This document shows, piece by piece, positions 13,001 to 24,500 of a DNA stretch of 64,000 bases. The stretch lies in NCBI RefSeq assembly GCF_003073045.1, contig NC_037595.1, forward strand, positions 5,506,227 to 5,570,226. The letters are read 5' to 3'. Under the pieces are notes generated by a model, which saw nothing but the letters and a program-made list of their open reading frames with translations, was not told where the DNA came from and did not search any database. Position 1 is the first letter of the stretch, and each line of letters opens with the position of its first letter. The DNA comes from Pomacea canaliculata. Lineage: Eukaryota > Mollusca > Gastropoda > Architaenioglossa > Ampullariidae. The translations under genes and the position numbers were made by a program.

Positions 13001-16000
13001 AACAAATGAATTGAAAAAGGAAATGACTTCAAAGTATGAAGGTGGCATGCGTCTGTCGGATGTGTGATGTCGTATTACCGAAGAGTTTTACAAAAAATGC
13101 AGAAGCAACAGACACTGGACAAGATTTTTCCTTTAACCTCAAAGCTACAGAAAAGGAAAGTCACCCCCGATTTTACAATGTCACGTGCTCATGGAGGGGG
13201 AATCCAAGCAGTAATTCCACCCCTTCCTCCCCACACCTCCATCCACCCATGCTGTCAAAACGGCAAGTTTTCTGATGTTTAAATGCTTTCGTTAATGTTT
13301 TTATGTTTATTTAACTCCTTTTATATTGCATTATAACTGTTCTCATTAAAACAAATACCTATAGAGCCTGTAACTTTCAAATATTAGCGAGTCAACAGGG
13401 GCTAGGAACCAATTAAATCTATTTCCTTTATTTCTCATGGAAAAAATTGTTTCGGATAACGAACAGCTTTCCAGAACGGATTAAGTTCGTTAACCGAGGT
13501 TCCACTGTATTGTATAAATATTTTTTTCTTAATGTCATACTTTTGACCTACTTTCTGATTTGTGAATTCTCTGTCCTGTACAGTAACAGTTTTTCAGTTG
13601 CTTTTACTAAAAGAAAATAAAACCTACAACTGTTAAAATTCACACCACATAAATCTCTTTAAAATGTTCTTTAAAACGGAGTATCACAGATAGTTGTCTT
13701 TATTGTAGCTTAATAGATATAATATTTTAAAATACCAGTCAAAATTTCATTTGCCAGATTTTGCCCCAGTGTAAGGAACAACTAGCAACCTTGAAGACTC
13801 CCTGCAGTGTTGTGAAAGTGCTAACACAACTGTAAGTCAACTGCCATGATCTGCTTGAACAATGCATGAATACATTTTTGTAAAACTCTATCAAGTTGAC
13901 TGCTGACAATTAAAGGTTGAGGCATAGATACTGACCACACTAATTATAATCTTGGGAAAATATGTTACAATGTGACAGGTAGAAAAGGGATCCATTATTG
14001 TAATTGAAGGCAATATAAAATAGGTTATAATAATGGGAAATATTTGGGCAGAATAGACAGTTTCTGAACTAAGTATTTTCAGTAATAGCAATAATAATTA
14101 TAATCATAAGGGGCACAGAACTACAATCCATGGTGTGCTGAAACTTTAATATGATGATATCCTATTGCTATTATTCTCCTTTTGCTTTAAACCTGCCTAT
14201 CATTATGACTATTAAACTTTGTCATTATTATTTTCTTTGCTAATAAAGATAGGCTACAAGTTTTTAACAGATTTGAATGTGAAGTTGTAAAATATCATTT
14301 GAAAATCCTTCATTTTAAATTACTACTTTAGCATGATGTTTATTACAATGGGAAACTATGGTCAACTGCAATTTTTATGCTTAAATCGAATAAAGAGGAA
14401 GACATTAATTATCAATATGCACAAACTGATGTCCTGAATGATCTTCTCAGGTCAGCTAAAAAAGGATTTTTTCCCCTTAAACTTTGTACACTTTGACAGC
14501 ATAAATTATTCAGCACTCTTGCCATTTTGTTAACAGAATAGTGAGGGGATAGTAATTTGGACATCCCTTTATGTTAAAGTAGGGTAAAAAAAAATACACG
14601 GCTGATTAATAAAAGCACTATTTAAAATATAAAAAAATTACTCAAACTAGATCACCTTATTGTTGACTTTGTGACATCTGCTCCTGAATCAGAGTACAGT
14701 GAAGACTCTGATTCGCTTCGATACATGCTGGGTGATGATGAACCAGTGGACAGATCAGCACTCACTTGATGACTGAATTTTCTCCTACTTATTAGAGGCC
14801 CCACTTGTTCTTTGGCCTCTGGATGGTCATCATCATCATCTTGGTCAAGATTAAAAACAACCTTTTCACTGGATTCATCACCTGCATCCTCATCCAACTT
14901 TCCCGCTCCAGATTCTTCACTCTCTTCTGCTTTGTTTCCCAGACCAGACATACTGTCCACCTCCCAGTAGTCTTCAGCACAAACAAATTCTGTTCCTTCA
15001 AAACAGAAAGAAAAGGAAATTAGAAAATCTATTTATTATGAGCATCGTTTACACACAAAAAAAGAAAAAAGTGTAAAACACCAAACTGTTATTGTTGCTA
15101 TCGATGCACTGTCCAAACCATTTGAGTACAGTTTCCCATCTGGTAACCATTTCTAAACACATATCATCACAAATTATCTTGGAATATCTTTTATTAATGA
15201 CAAATACAACATACCCTAGCCCTTTTTTCATAACTATTTCTTCATACTAACAGCTGTACCTGACTTACGTCTTGAATAACGTGAATCCTAGCTAACCTTA
15301 AGGCTAAGTAGTTGATGCGAACGATAAACCTTTTTTACAAAGTGGGTCGTGGTAGATTCTGGCATGTATGGTATTTACTCAATGGTACTGCAAGTTTACT
15401 GCATCAATATTTTCTTACAAAGAGTAATGCAAGTCGCCTGCATTTAGTTTTACGGAGCCTGACAACTGGGTCTGGCATGGGAGGGCACACTTTACAAATC
15501 GAAAGAGAAGAAAATAGAAAATAACTTTTAAAAAAAATTGCATAAAAAAACGGATATACCTCCAAGAAAATTCTGTAAAAATAAATAATACTGTCAGTCA
15601 GCTAGCTCACAGAGCTAACTTAAAACACGTGCGTGGAGCAGTGATGCAACTGTGTCATGCTACTTTGTCGTTCGTTCGTCACCAGACGATGGCGTGAGCC
15701 GACCATACTTCCGGAAATCCTCGTTGCCTGGCTCGGGTGAGATCTCACGAGGTTACCGCGAGGTCACGGACGTGGGCATCGAGTTCCTTTACGAAGACTA
15801 TTCGAAGTCAGCGGAAGTATGGACAGTTGTTTTGCTTACATCGATGTAAAATGTTCTGAGATACTACAACAGAACGTAGATTTTACAATTAATTTCCTGG
15901 TAAAAAACCTGGGACTCATCAGATCAGGCCCAAAGATTGGGAATAGGGGTTCAAGGCCGTGTCAATAGGGAGCGCGGACCTACGTCAGTAATGAAGGTCT

Positions 16001-19000
16001 GTGTGTGATTAAAGTATAAAAACTTTCGTAGTGCTTTACGGGGTTATCAGTATCAGAGAGAGGATGGTAAAGATTCTATTTATTTGTTTTAAAAAGCGTA
16101 ATATCTGGACAACTATTTGTTTTGCAACCTTTTGAAACCAATATGGGTGTTTTTCCACCCATGCACCTCCTACCCTTTCTGTTCACCATAAGGGAAAACG
16201 GATTGAAAATCACAGAACATATAATTTGACTGTGATGCAGTCCCAACAGTTTTTCAATAGTCGTCCTCAAATTAAAAATAGCATTACACCATTTATAAAT
16301 AGAAAAGAAATGGTGTGGTCGAGTGCGTTCAATCACACCTTTCGAAACGTTCGGTCATAAAATATAACACACAAGCCTTAGAGATTTTCTTGTTAATGCC
16401 GATCGCTATATACTTTTATACGACGAGCGCACACATTTCAAAAACAATTAACATTATCACCCTTACTGGTCTAAGGCATAAAATTGAAAGGGGCTTTATT
16501 GTACATGTAATAAATTCTGACGTGTGGCATAACAGAATTAATTGAAATTCATCGACCAGCCCTTCACCTATATATATATATGATTTTAAAGGGATATATA
16601 GATATAGTGAGGTGCACAATTTTTTTTACAACCGGGTAAAGCTAATACAAAATGATCGGTCGCACTGGGTTTCTGTTCCGAGCGCCAGAAGCCGGCCTTT
16701 GTTGCTGAACTGAACGCTCTTGCCACGTACATGCTTTGACTTTTCTCGTCACAAAACAAGACGTACTGATGAGGTCAACCACCTCGACTGATGCGGTGGA
16801 CCCCCTGCCCTCTTTCTCGCCGGTAACTGATCCATACTGCGGCTATCACTGATATCTCTTGTTGTCCCCTTGCTTTCCGCCAGACGCGATTACAATTTTA
16901 CAATTGAAAAAAAAAAAGACTTAGATATTCGAAATCTCGCACAAATGTTAAAAATAATATTTCCTCATTTCCGAGATAATGGCCTATCCGTGAGCACAAC
17001 GAAAAGATCTGATTTGAAAAGCAGGTGTTAAACACATTGACTAATCCCACCATGCAGTTGCACAGGTAGGTAAAATTACTTTCATCGTGTCGCCGTTGCA
17101 GAATACCTGACACACACTTTACGGAAGAATACAGAAGTACCCGCTTTGTACCAGCCACAATCAGTGCTTTGTTTGATGATGGTCGCCGTGATGTAGCCTT
17201 ATATATAGTTGCTGGCTTGGCATAAAACACAATTATTTAATGATGGGAAAGAGTCCGTGTGCTAGCCTGATTGACAAGAAAACTAATTTATAGCCTTGCT
17301 TGGAGGTATTACCGCTTTTTGATTTAAAAAAAAAAATTCTTTCAATTTCTGTTCTCCCATAAGAGTCTCTATTCGCACTTCGATAAATCAAGTGTCGGTT
17401 ATGTTTTGTAAACAAACTATGAAGAAGGTAGTATATAAAACTTTCTGAGTCATTTCATCGGTATTATGAACTCACGATGTACATTATGTTTTCTGTATTC
17501 ACTTTTATCGACTAACCTTTCTGTCAAAAGGATTATATATATTAAACAAGTACGTACGCACGCGTGTGTGTGAGTGATAACTGAAGCATAAAAGCAACGA
17601 AACAATGAGTTATAATTAACTCACGGAAAATTCCCTGCAGAAGAAACTCCGATATCAACTGCAGAAAAATCCTTAGTGTTCTAAGAAACTGTGTAATGAA
17701 GACCCTCATATATCGTGGGGATAGCTCGCCCTGCTTGCGAGCCGACTGCAAATACACAAATAAATCTCGTGCTTTAAGGTCATCGCCTTTCAGCGAAGTG
17801 CTGCGGACTGCTGGTCCACAGAATTGTCCATCGACCATCACAAACATTGATTATATGCCGTTGGTCCTGGGGCCGTGTGCACGACACCTCGCTACGCTTA
17901 GTCTGGCTTGCTGGCTAAACGCAAAGCATCGGCTAAACTGCCTAGTGAATGGCCGTGCATCTGGCCCCACATCTTCAGACCCTCTAGAGATCTGTTATAA
18001 AGCAAATACATTAAACTGATTCGTGCCCACGTTCGAGTCTCGGGCACACACGCGCAAAGTTCACAGCAATGACCAGTATGACATGAATACAGAATGGCCA
18101 GTATCCTTAACAAAAAGGAACACTTTTGTCTGATAAAGCCTTTTCATTTTGCAGATTCAAATCATAGTTCTCTTAACAATATTAACAAGATATCAACTTG
18201 CAGGTTTTCTTCTGATGGGGTAGTGCTTGCTTATTTTCATAGTCGCTTTATTCCTCTCGATCTGTAGTCAAAACTCGTTAACTCGTCAACCCGTCCCCTC
18301 GACACACGTTGTGGCAGAATGACCCCCCCCCCCCCCTCAACCTAAAAAAAAGTGTAATATATAAAGGAGATCTGAAATTAACCTTAGTACTTAGCCATGG
18401 GCTAGCAGCAAGCGTTCAATACATGCCCGCAAGCGAATAAAGAACACACACGGGTATGTTGATGGACACGCTCATGCAACCCAGCACAGAAAATATTCAT
18501 CACGAGAGATCGCACCCCGCTTTTGACACGATAAAAGGTCAAGGGGTCTACTATCTGTAAGCTGTTCTCGGAGAACTTTGCTCGGGATGCCTTTAGATAG
18601 CATCACCTACCTTATTAATAAAGCAAATAACGCATACACCTTCAGACGTTCAGGTAGCGTGACGGCCGGAATAGTGAACAGGTGGATACAAGTACACTAC
18701 TTAATATGATGATTGTCTTCTATAACTATTGATTTGTTTTTTACATAATGACTCACCTTACACATAGTCAGGTTTGAATGATCAATCTCTTCTATATAAA
18801 AATAAAAGAATTTTTAATTTAAAAAATGCTGTATATTATCATGGAAACGAGCGTATTCCATTTCAAAGAAAAGTTTTTGTCATATGAGATTTGCTTAAAT
18901 GAAAGGTGAACTTTTTCTAATGCAGAATATCTTGCAAGCATCTATTTACAGGTGCTTGCGGCAATAAGCTTTGACCCTAATCCATGGTTGCATTGACCCA

Positions 19001-20392
19001 CAGTAAGCTCATCTATAATTTACATGCGTTGGCGTAAAACTTAGTCACTCAGCGGAAGAATTTGATGATCACCTTCGATTCCGACCTCAAACGGTCGTTG
19101 CAAGCTGCAGACTTGACACTAACGGAGACTTGAAACAAGTCAGCCTCGGCAAACAGTTTTCATACTGCAAGTCTTTATTTCTAATGGGTCCTCAGCTTAA
19201 GGTCAATATGCGAGTATGTGTCAGGAGAGCAAGACAAATTGCAACATATATGTCTCCAGGCATTAAATTATGCCACATTAATAATATCTGAAATGCAGAA
19301 GACGACTCTCGCTCCAACAAAATCGATCAAGTTTTTTCGGACATGGAAATTATCAAAGTTCAATCAAACAGAGCTCTGCAGTGGTTTCCATGGTATCCAG
19401 ACTGACGTGCACACGGAATGTCAAAGGTCGATGATCTTGTTTTGCTTCAGCTCATTTGCACGAATAGATTATATTTAATTAAATAAAAAATAAAAAATAT
19501 TATTTTTATTGATTCTATTAATCTTTTACGCATGCATTTTGATATAGACTGAAAATCACCTTAGTAATGGTGAGAAGAGCGAAGATAACGAACTTGATAA
19601 TGATGACTTCGATGAATGGTGAGCATTTTATACATCACCTTATTTATACAGGTAACGAAAGCCTTAGTTTCTACAGAACTACGATGGTTTGGCAGCGTTA
19701 AGACGGTTTTAGTTACCATTTTCCCTTGATCATCTTCCATTGACATATGGATTCTGTTCAAATTTAGGTTTTCTAATTTTATTTTATTGTCGATCAACCA
19801 AAATCTCGACTCTTAAGAACTTGTAACTGAAAAAGTAATCGAATAAATGAGATGTTCGGTGAGCGTGGTAGCCTGTTCTTGAAGAGAAAATGAGTGTGAG
19901 GAATTAGGAAAGGAGTAAGCACCGTTCACTACCATTACACGAGATAAAAATCTTATCGAGCAATGGTTGCAAAAAAAAGACACACAAACAATTTTGTATC
20001 ATCCAGGATTTTATAATTTAGTAGGTTACTGACTTTTGATAAAAAGTCAAGAAACATCTTTTTACTGAAAAGTCTTACACGATAAAACTCAAACTAAACT
20101 TTTACGTTTTGAGACCCTCGATGCCAAATCATGAAGGTTTTGAGCTCCTCTCCACCCTCATCCCTGCGTGGGTTCTGAGGGGAAAGAAACCCTGTTCCCC
20201 AGTCTTTTGTTCATGCATCACAAAGGGTTGAGCTTCGCGTAACGTCTAAAATCAATCGATGTTGCTTGTTCTGAAGCATCATGTGTGTGCGACATGACAT
20301 TTAAAATTAAATTTACATTTGATTGACGGAGCGTTTTAAATCTTACCTCGATTCATTCTGAAGTCTGGAGTAGAATGTCGTCTTTGCGACAT
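115..20392 (-). CDS. ACACA: Acetyl-CoA carboxylase, N-terminal part of gene (spliced, runs off left edge)
   Basis: Multidomain cytosolic enzyme that makes malonyl-CoA from acetyl-CoA, bicarbonate and ATP, the committed step of fatty-acid synthesis. Exons read on the minus strand with splice sites and phases checked: 20347-20392 (probable first), 14656-14995, 8009-8132, 7666-7804, 7226-7335, 6474-6555, 5880-6199, 5208-5417, 4521-4694, 4039-4200, 3573-3736, 3158-3412, 2586-2667, 2258-2327, 1928-2068, 1532-1660, 927-1017, 492-707, 115-234. Together they encode about 990 residues, roughly the first 40 percent of an animal enzyme of about 2,300; the central and carboxyltransferase regions lie beyond the left edge. 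All junctions keep frame except one (2586-2667 to 2258-2327), which is one base short. Identity is secure from ATP-grasp, biotin carboxylase and EVMKM biotin motifs in the right order. Animals have one or two paralogues (ACACA/ACACB), so the symbol denotes the family. Confidence 0.96.
1532..1660 (-). CDS. ACACA: Biotinyl-lysine (BCCP) exon of acetyl-CoA carboxylase
   Basis: Encodes the biotin carboxyl carrier core: [25 protein letters not shown], then IEVMKMVM. The lysine of EVMKM (about residue 838 of this model) is the biotinylation site. The exon begins one base into an Arg codon and ends two bases into a Cys codon, completed by exon 927-1017 ([14 protein letters not shown]). The preceding intron (1661-1927) uses a GC donor rather than GT. 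Confidence 0.96.
2391..2441 (-). pseudogene. U2 snRNA 5'-end fragment inside a carboxylase intron
   Basis: Read on the minus strand from 2441, the sequence begins GCTTCTCGGCCTTTTGGCTA and continues through AGATCAAAGTGTAGTATCTG. It matches nucleotides about 4-45 of U2 snRNA, including the GUAGUA branch-site recognition segment, with one extra A. Similarity fades after TTCTT. The Sm site and 3' stem-loops are absent and no snRNA promoter element is visible, so this is a truncated retrocopy or SINE-like relic. It lies in the intron between exons 2586-2667 and 2258-2327, in the same sense as the host gene. Confidence 0.8.
4521..8132 (-). CDS. ACACA: Biotin carboxylase (ATP-grasp) domain exons of acetyl-CoA carboxylase
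   Basis: Seven exons (8009-8132, 7666-7804, 7226-7335, 6474-6555, 5880-6199, 5208-5417, 4521-4694) carry the ATP-dependent carboxylation domain. Visible landmarks are [13 protein letters not shown] at the domain start, [55 protein letters not shown], the ATP-binding glycine loop GGGGKG at about residues 366-371, [13 protein letters not shown], and [18 protein letters not shown], which holds catalytic ATP-grasp residues. All key residues look intact and every junction keeps phase. The domain finishes in the next exons (4039-4200, 3573-3736), which read [25 protein letters not shown]. Identity to the vertebrate protein is very high by eye. Confidence 0.97.
8133..14655 (-). other. Large acetyl-CoA carboxylase intron
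   Basis: A 6.5 kb AT-rich intron between the N-terminal exon and the first exon containing MSGISL. Apart from the Tigger-type element at 12703-13507 I see only A/T-rich runs and short simple repeats. No convincing exon or RNA gene is visible. The short open frames here lack splice signals or recognisable sequence. Confidence 0.7.
12703..13507 (+). mobile_element. Tigger/pogo-type DNA transposon, internally deleted
   Basis: Terminal inverted repeats CAGTGGAACCTCGGTTAGCG at the left and the matching AACCGAGGTTCCACTG at the right are flanked by a TA target duplication (12701-12702 and 13508-13509), as in the pogo/Tigger branch of Tc1-mariner. The subterminal motif TCGGATAACGAACA recurs several times. 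Inside, a degenerate start (MAPKK at 12941, then [13 protein letters not shown] and [10 protein letters not shown]) resembles the Tigger transposase N-terminus. A later piece ([12 protein letters not shown]) resembles its C-terminal tail. The DDE core is missing, so this is a non-autonomous deletion derivative of about 805 bp. Confidence 0.88.
14656..14995 (-). CDS. ACACA: Acetyl-CoA carboxylase N-terminal acidic/serine-rich exon
   Basis: Encodes the poorly conserved N-terminal tail before the biotin carboxylase domain. An acidic stretch (DQDDDDDH and flanking Glu/Asp) is followed by a Ser-rich run with many possible phosphorylation sites. The acceptor reads TTTTGAAG|GA and the donor AG|GTGATC. 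An internal ATG (14949-14951) begins MSGLGNK and is an alternative start if the 20.35 kb exon is not used. The last two bases join the next exon to make an Arg codon, so [10 protein letters not shown] spans the junction. That sequence aligns with the AMPK-site segment of vertebrate ACC1 (MRSSMSGLHL). Confidence 0.85.
15620..15860. promoter_or_regulatory. CpG-rich segment with ETS-like palindrome, possible internal promoter
   Basis: In an otherwise AT-rich intron this segment has many CpG dinucleotides and an ACTTCCGGAAAT site (15707-15718), typical of ETS-factor sites in animal promoters. It lies about 0.7 kb upstream of carboxylase exon 14656-14995. It could be an alternative promoter for a shorter isoform starting at the ATG at 14951. 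No transcription start can be assigned from sequence alone. Confidence 0.3.
17869..17968. repeat. Short palindromic MITE-like repeat
   Basis: About 100 bp beginning GGGGCCGTGTGCACGAC and ending GGCCGTGCATCTGGCCCC, with imperfect inverted ends and internal GCTTAG / GGCTAAA segments. It resembles the small palindromic repeats with GGCCGT-type ends that are common in invertebrate genomes. No clear target duplication is seen. Confidence 0.4.
20347..20392 (-). CDS. ACACA: Probable first coding exon of acetyl-CoA carboxylase
   Basis: An ATG at 20392 opens a 15-codon stretch ([15 protein letters not shown]) that ends in phase 1 at a good donor, G|GTAAGA. The next recognised carboxylase exon (14656-14995) begins in the matching phase and is open upstream of its own first ATG, so coding must start further 5'. 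The join gives a basic, serine-rich start followed by [11 protein letters not shown]. The intron would be 5.35 kb. The open frame continues upstream of this ATG, so the start could be further 5' or the exon could carry 5' untranslated sequence. The assignment rests on phase, strand and position, not on recognised homology. Confidence 0.5.
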
Positions 20393-20821
20393 TTTCGGAA
20401 GGTCTGGCCACTGCGGTCGACGTATCCCACCTTGTACGTGCAGACAATTAAGCTTGGTGAAAAAGGAGAAGTGGGGGCAAAGGGCGCAGGGATCAAGGGA
20501 GAAACGGGGGAAATCACGTGCGCCACCTGACAGGTATGCGTCAGACAACAGCTCAAGAGTTGTCAGAAATAAATCATCCGAGTCTACTACCTTTCCTGAA
20601 AACGGGAGCAAAAACAAATTTGTGATGACAGAAAAGGACCCGAAGAATTACATAATTACAGAGTGATGAGACACCAATGATATAATAAATGTCAATTTTA
20701 TACGGACTAAATAACGTAGTCGTAGTATGGCTTGTTTCACAACTGAAAATCTCCATGTGACCTCCATATATTACCTCAGTGACTTATAACATACTGTCTG
20801 TATACATTTTGCATGTGAAGT

Positions 20822-21078
20822 TTTAGGGGTGCCCAGTATATAGTGTATATAGTGGTTAAAACACTCGCTTGTCATCGCCACCACTTCAGTGAGAAGATCA
20901 GGGTTCAGATCTCGTCTCGGGACACTCTCTGTATGTGACACATGACTGTAGGGCTGGGGGTAGGGGATTTTCTCCGGATACTCGTCTGGTTTAAATCCTC
21001 TCCCCACCTCGATCCCCTTTAATACGTTAAATCACCAAAAGGTGGAAACACTTCAATTCCTACTAAACCAACCAAAAA
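20822..21078 (+). repeat. tRNA-derived SINE between the carboxylase and PCNP promoters
   Basis: The head has RNA polymerase III promoter-like boxes: an A box around 20851-20864 (AGTGGTTAAAACACTCG) and a B box around 20901-20912 (GGTTCAGATCTC). A body follows with CTCGTCTCGGGACACTCTCT. The 3' part reads AAAGGTGGAAACACTTCAAT then TACTAAACCAACCAA. The same body and tail occur in reverse orientation in the 33 kb, 39.9 kb and 47.7 kb repeats, which shows it is a dispersed family. Confidence 0.75.
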
Positions 21079-21400
21079 CCACGTATAAAGTTTTACATGT
21101 ATAACGATTATTTCCTTGTCTGCTGACTTGTTTCTTTTTCCTTTTTACAGTAGACACAAATTTTGATCAAGCAACTAGCAGAACACTGTGGGTGTGATTA
21201 TAAGCAGAAATTAGAGTACGCTAGCTGTATTAAAACCATCAGATCGCTATAAAGGTCTAAAGCCTATATAGGTATATACGAGAACTATGCAACTATGTCA
21301 CAGGCTTTCGGTAACAATCATGTACAGGGACTATATCTGGATAAAGAGCACCAAATATTTCTTATATGCTGTTAACCTGTCAAGCAGGTAACATATTATG

Positions 21401-21408
21401 TATATAAG
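21401..21408 (+). promoter_or_regulatory. TATA-like box upstream of PCNP
   Basis: TATATAAG lies 105 bp before the PCNP start codon, on the right strand and at a distance that allows a short 5' untranslated region. No initiator element was identified. Confidence 0.35.
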
Positions 21409-21512
21409 TCGGAGCAGTAAGAAGTAAATCCATGTACGTGGCTGTTAGCGTCAAGTTCTACAACTCTCATCCATTTGTTTTTAAAAGCAGTGCATTGCGT
21501 CCCCTGCACAAT

Positions 21513-24500
21513 ATGGCTGATATCGGTAAGACGGAGCATCCCTTATGTTTTTTCGATTTTCTTATTAGACGGAAACACGAGTCGACGTACAGTAGCAATG
21601 TTTCCAGAAGGTTATTATTTTAATTTATATAGCCTATAATATGTACAAATTATCTCCATTTTTGTATTATTACGAAGGGCAATACATAGTTGTCTCACCT
21701 AGACTGACTTTGGTTATGCACTACCTCTCCAGCATTTAGTTTTACTTAAAAAATTACTTTCATGTTTCCTGCTATTCAACGCAGCAAAATATTTATGTTT
21801 TTTTGCAATAAATTCATTAGGTACAGAAGTCCGTTGAAAATAAGAGGTTACATTTCCAGTAAATCCTCAGTGACGTCGAAAATGCAGACGAAAACAGATT
21901 ATCCCGAGGCCGTAATTAATGATAAAACATAATGTTAGAAATCAGATAATGAATAATCGATCTGTAAGTGAAAGCATGTTTGTCATGCACTACATTCTCT
22001 TTCAATTCAAATTCTTTAAAACATAAAATTCTTTTACTGACTGCTGAAAAAAACTTACTATTTGTGGATTCCTTGCAGTATATCTCATTAAGTATAGCGT
22101 GTTGATATTTAAATATTAAGAGTTGAGAACACTCAAGTTTAAAGTTTTGAATATAGCTTATACTGCAGACATAATCGTTGCATCCAGTGTAATTTACAAA
22201 TAAAACCACAAAAATTGGTCTCTTAGACACTGCTTTTTCGTAATAATAATTACAATTTTGGGGTTTTGATGGCAATTACCCGTGAATTTGTTGTGTATGC
22301 ATGAATATTAGGACAGTTTGTGAATTGGTTATTTATTCATTTTTAGATCAGCTCCAATTTTTTTCTGCAGGACATACAGAAATGGCTGACTCACAAACAA
22401 AAACATCAGCAAAGTCACTGGTATCCGAACAGTATTTAGATGGATGGCCTCTTGATGATGACAACAATGAAGAAGAAGAGGAGGAGGAGGAGAAGAAGAT
22501 GATGATGATAATGATAACAATGAGGATGATGATGATAATGATGATGATGATGACGAAGACGTGATTCAAAGCCTGAAGAAGAGAAATCATCAACAAGCAA
22601 GAACTCTTCAGACAAGGTAAGCATATCTAGTACAGTAATTAGTAATTTTGTATGATCAGATCCATACTCAAAAGCTAATTGTACATCACTTTTTGCTGTT
22701 TCAGCTGTTTAGTCTTTTTTTTAATTTAGCTCAAGGTTTAAAAAAAGTGGAAAAAGACAGCATTATCTTAAACTAACTTTTCAGTAGATTCAGTGACGTA
22801 TCAGGAACCATAGAATATAAAAAAATCTTTCCAAATATCCTGCAGTGTTTTTTTATTATGTAATAGTTATGGAAATATTTTGAAAAAGGGTTTACTTTAC
22901 AGGAGACTGCTTGTAAATTGGTTATTCATTCGTTTTAGATAAGCTACAAGTTTTGTGTACAGGATATACAGAAATGTCCATTTAAAGAGAAGAGAGACAG
23001 CTTATTTTTAGAAGGATTATTGTTTTAACTGAGATTAGAACTCATTTATGCTGCAACAAATGAAAACCGGAGTTTTTTTGTTTTCATAAAAGTGTCACTC
23101 ATGATGTGGATGACTTTACTTACCTGAGAACATTGAGGTTAAAAATGGTGAGAATTTAAAACACTGAACTACAAATCACTGAAGAATTGACTATTTTTTG
23201 TTTTTTAGACAAACCTCTCCAGAAGCTCTGTAAAAAGACAAAATTATGATGAAGAAGAGACAACAGAGAAGAAGAGAGCTTGTTACACCTTTAGTAGTGT
23301 AGATGACAAATCAGATGTCAACAAACCCTTGGCATCATCCAGGATCTCTATGAACCTAGGGTCGTCAAAGGCAAAAATTGTTGCCCCTATCAAGATGGAT
23401 TTATCATCCCAGGTCTGTGAACAGTTTGCTGGTGTTTTTATCTTTTTATTTCTCTTATACTCTGTTGTAATCCACAATTATATTGTTTAATGGTTTGTGC
23501 CTTGTTATTGACATTTTGAGCTGTTATTTTAGTAATTCTAGTTGCGTGGCTGTGTGTAACTGTGCATTCAGTGTCATGGATGTGACATTCTAAACTCTTT
23601 GGATTCAGCCCAGATACTCTTTGGTGATTACAAATTATGATTATTTAAACCCTAGAAGTGCAGAATCCTTCACGGTTAAATCTGCCATCACAGAAAATAG
23701 ACTTTTGGAAATGTTTTTGTGATTTCAGAGTTACTACCAAAAAATGTCACTGTATGTGTATCATTTCCATTTTATAATATGCTTTGAAGAACAAATCTGT
23801 ATTAAACCTTTACTTATCTCCAGTCAAAACCAAAGGAACCACACTCCTTAATCAAGAAAAGTGCAGCTGTGGAGCAAGCATTTGGTGAAGACAGTGATGA
23901 TGTAAGTATCTTGTACAAGTCTGTTCATTTTGAAACATTTAGTGTATTGTACAGATATTTAGCAATTAAGAATGAATCTTCGGTTCATCACGAGAATGGT
24001 CATCATGTAGGTGCACATCTGCCCCCATTACACATAATTATGAAAATATGTCCATGTATGAATAAACACTCCAGTGTCGAACATCATGATGTATTTAAAT
24101 ATAACTGACAAGCTCTTTTCTTTTTCTAAAATTCGTGAATGATTTAAACAATAAAGGCATGGTTTCAAATATAAAACGAGTACATTTGGTGTTAATTCAG
24201 GTAAGCTTCTGTTTACAGCGACGTATCAGCAAACTTTGGATTAAAAATACTGGCAATAGTGATGTGCAGTGTTGGTAAGACTGCATTTTTTATACCACCC
24301 TCCTCCCCAATAAAAAAGCCATGAAGTCATGGACTAAGCAGGGGTAAGATGGAAAGCAGAAAACACTGATGATGAAGATCCTATATTTCAGAGTGAAGAA
24401 GAGATGCCAGCTGAGGCACGGATGCGCATGAGGAATATTGGCAGGTGATAAACATTGCTGCACTCCGGAATGCTACATCTTAGTCCACACATTTTTGTTG

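Larger units (their letters stand above)
14996..20346 (-). other. Presumed first intron of acetyl-CoA carboxylase, no recognised gene
   Basis: This stretch would be intron 1 if the 20.35 kb exon is correct. It contains a CpG-richer segment (about 15620-15860), a short palindromic MITE-like repeat at 17869-17968, a run of about a dozen C at 18321 and several A/T simple repeats. I found no exon with recognisable protein sequence. Confidence 0.45.

Noticed and set aside
17542-17847. 101-residue minus-strand open frame
   Set aside because: No recognisable domain and no consistent splice signals linking it to the carboxylase gene.
22329-22624. Poly-Ser and poly-Ile/His minus-strand open frames opposite PCNP exon 2
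   Set aside because: They are antisense readings of the GAA/GAT trinucleotide repeats of a clear plus-strand exon.
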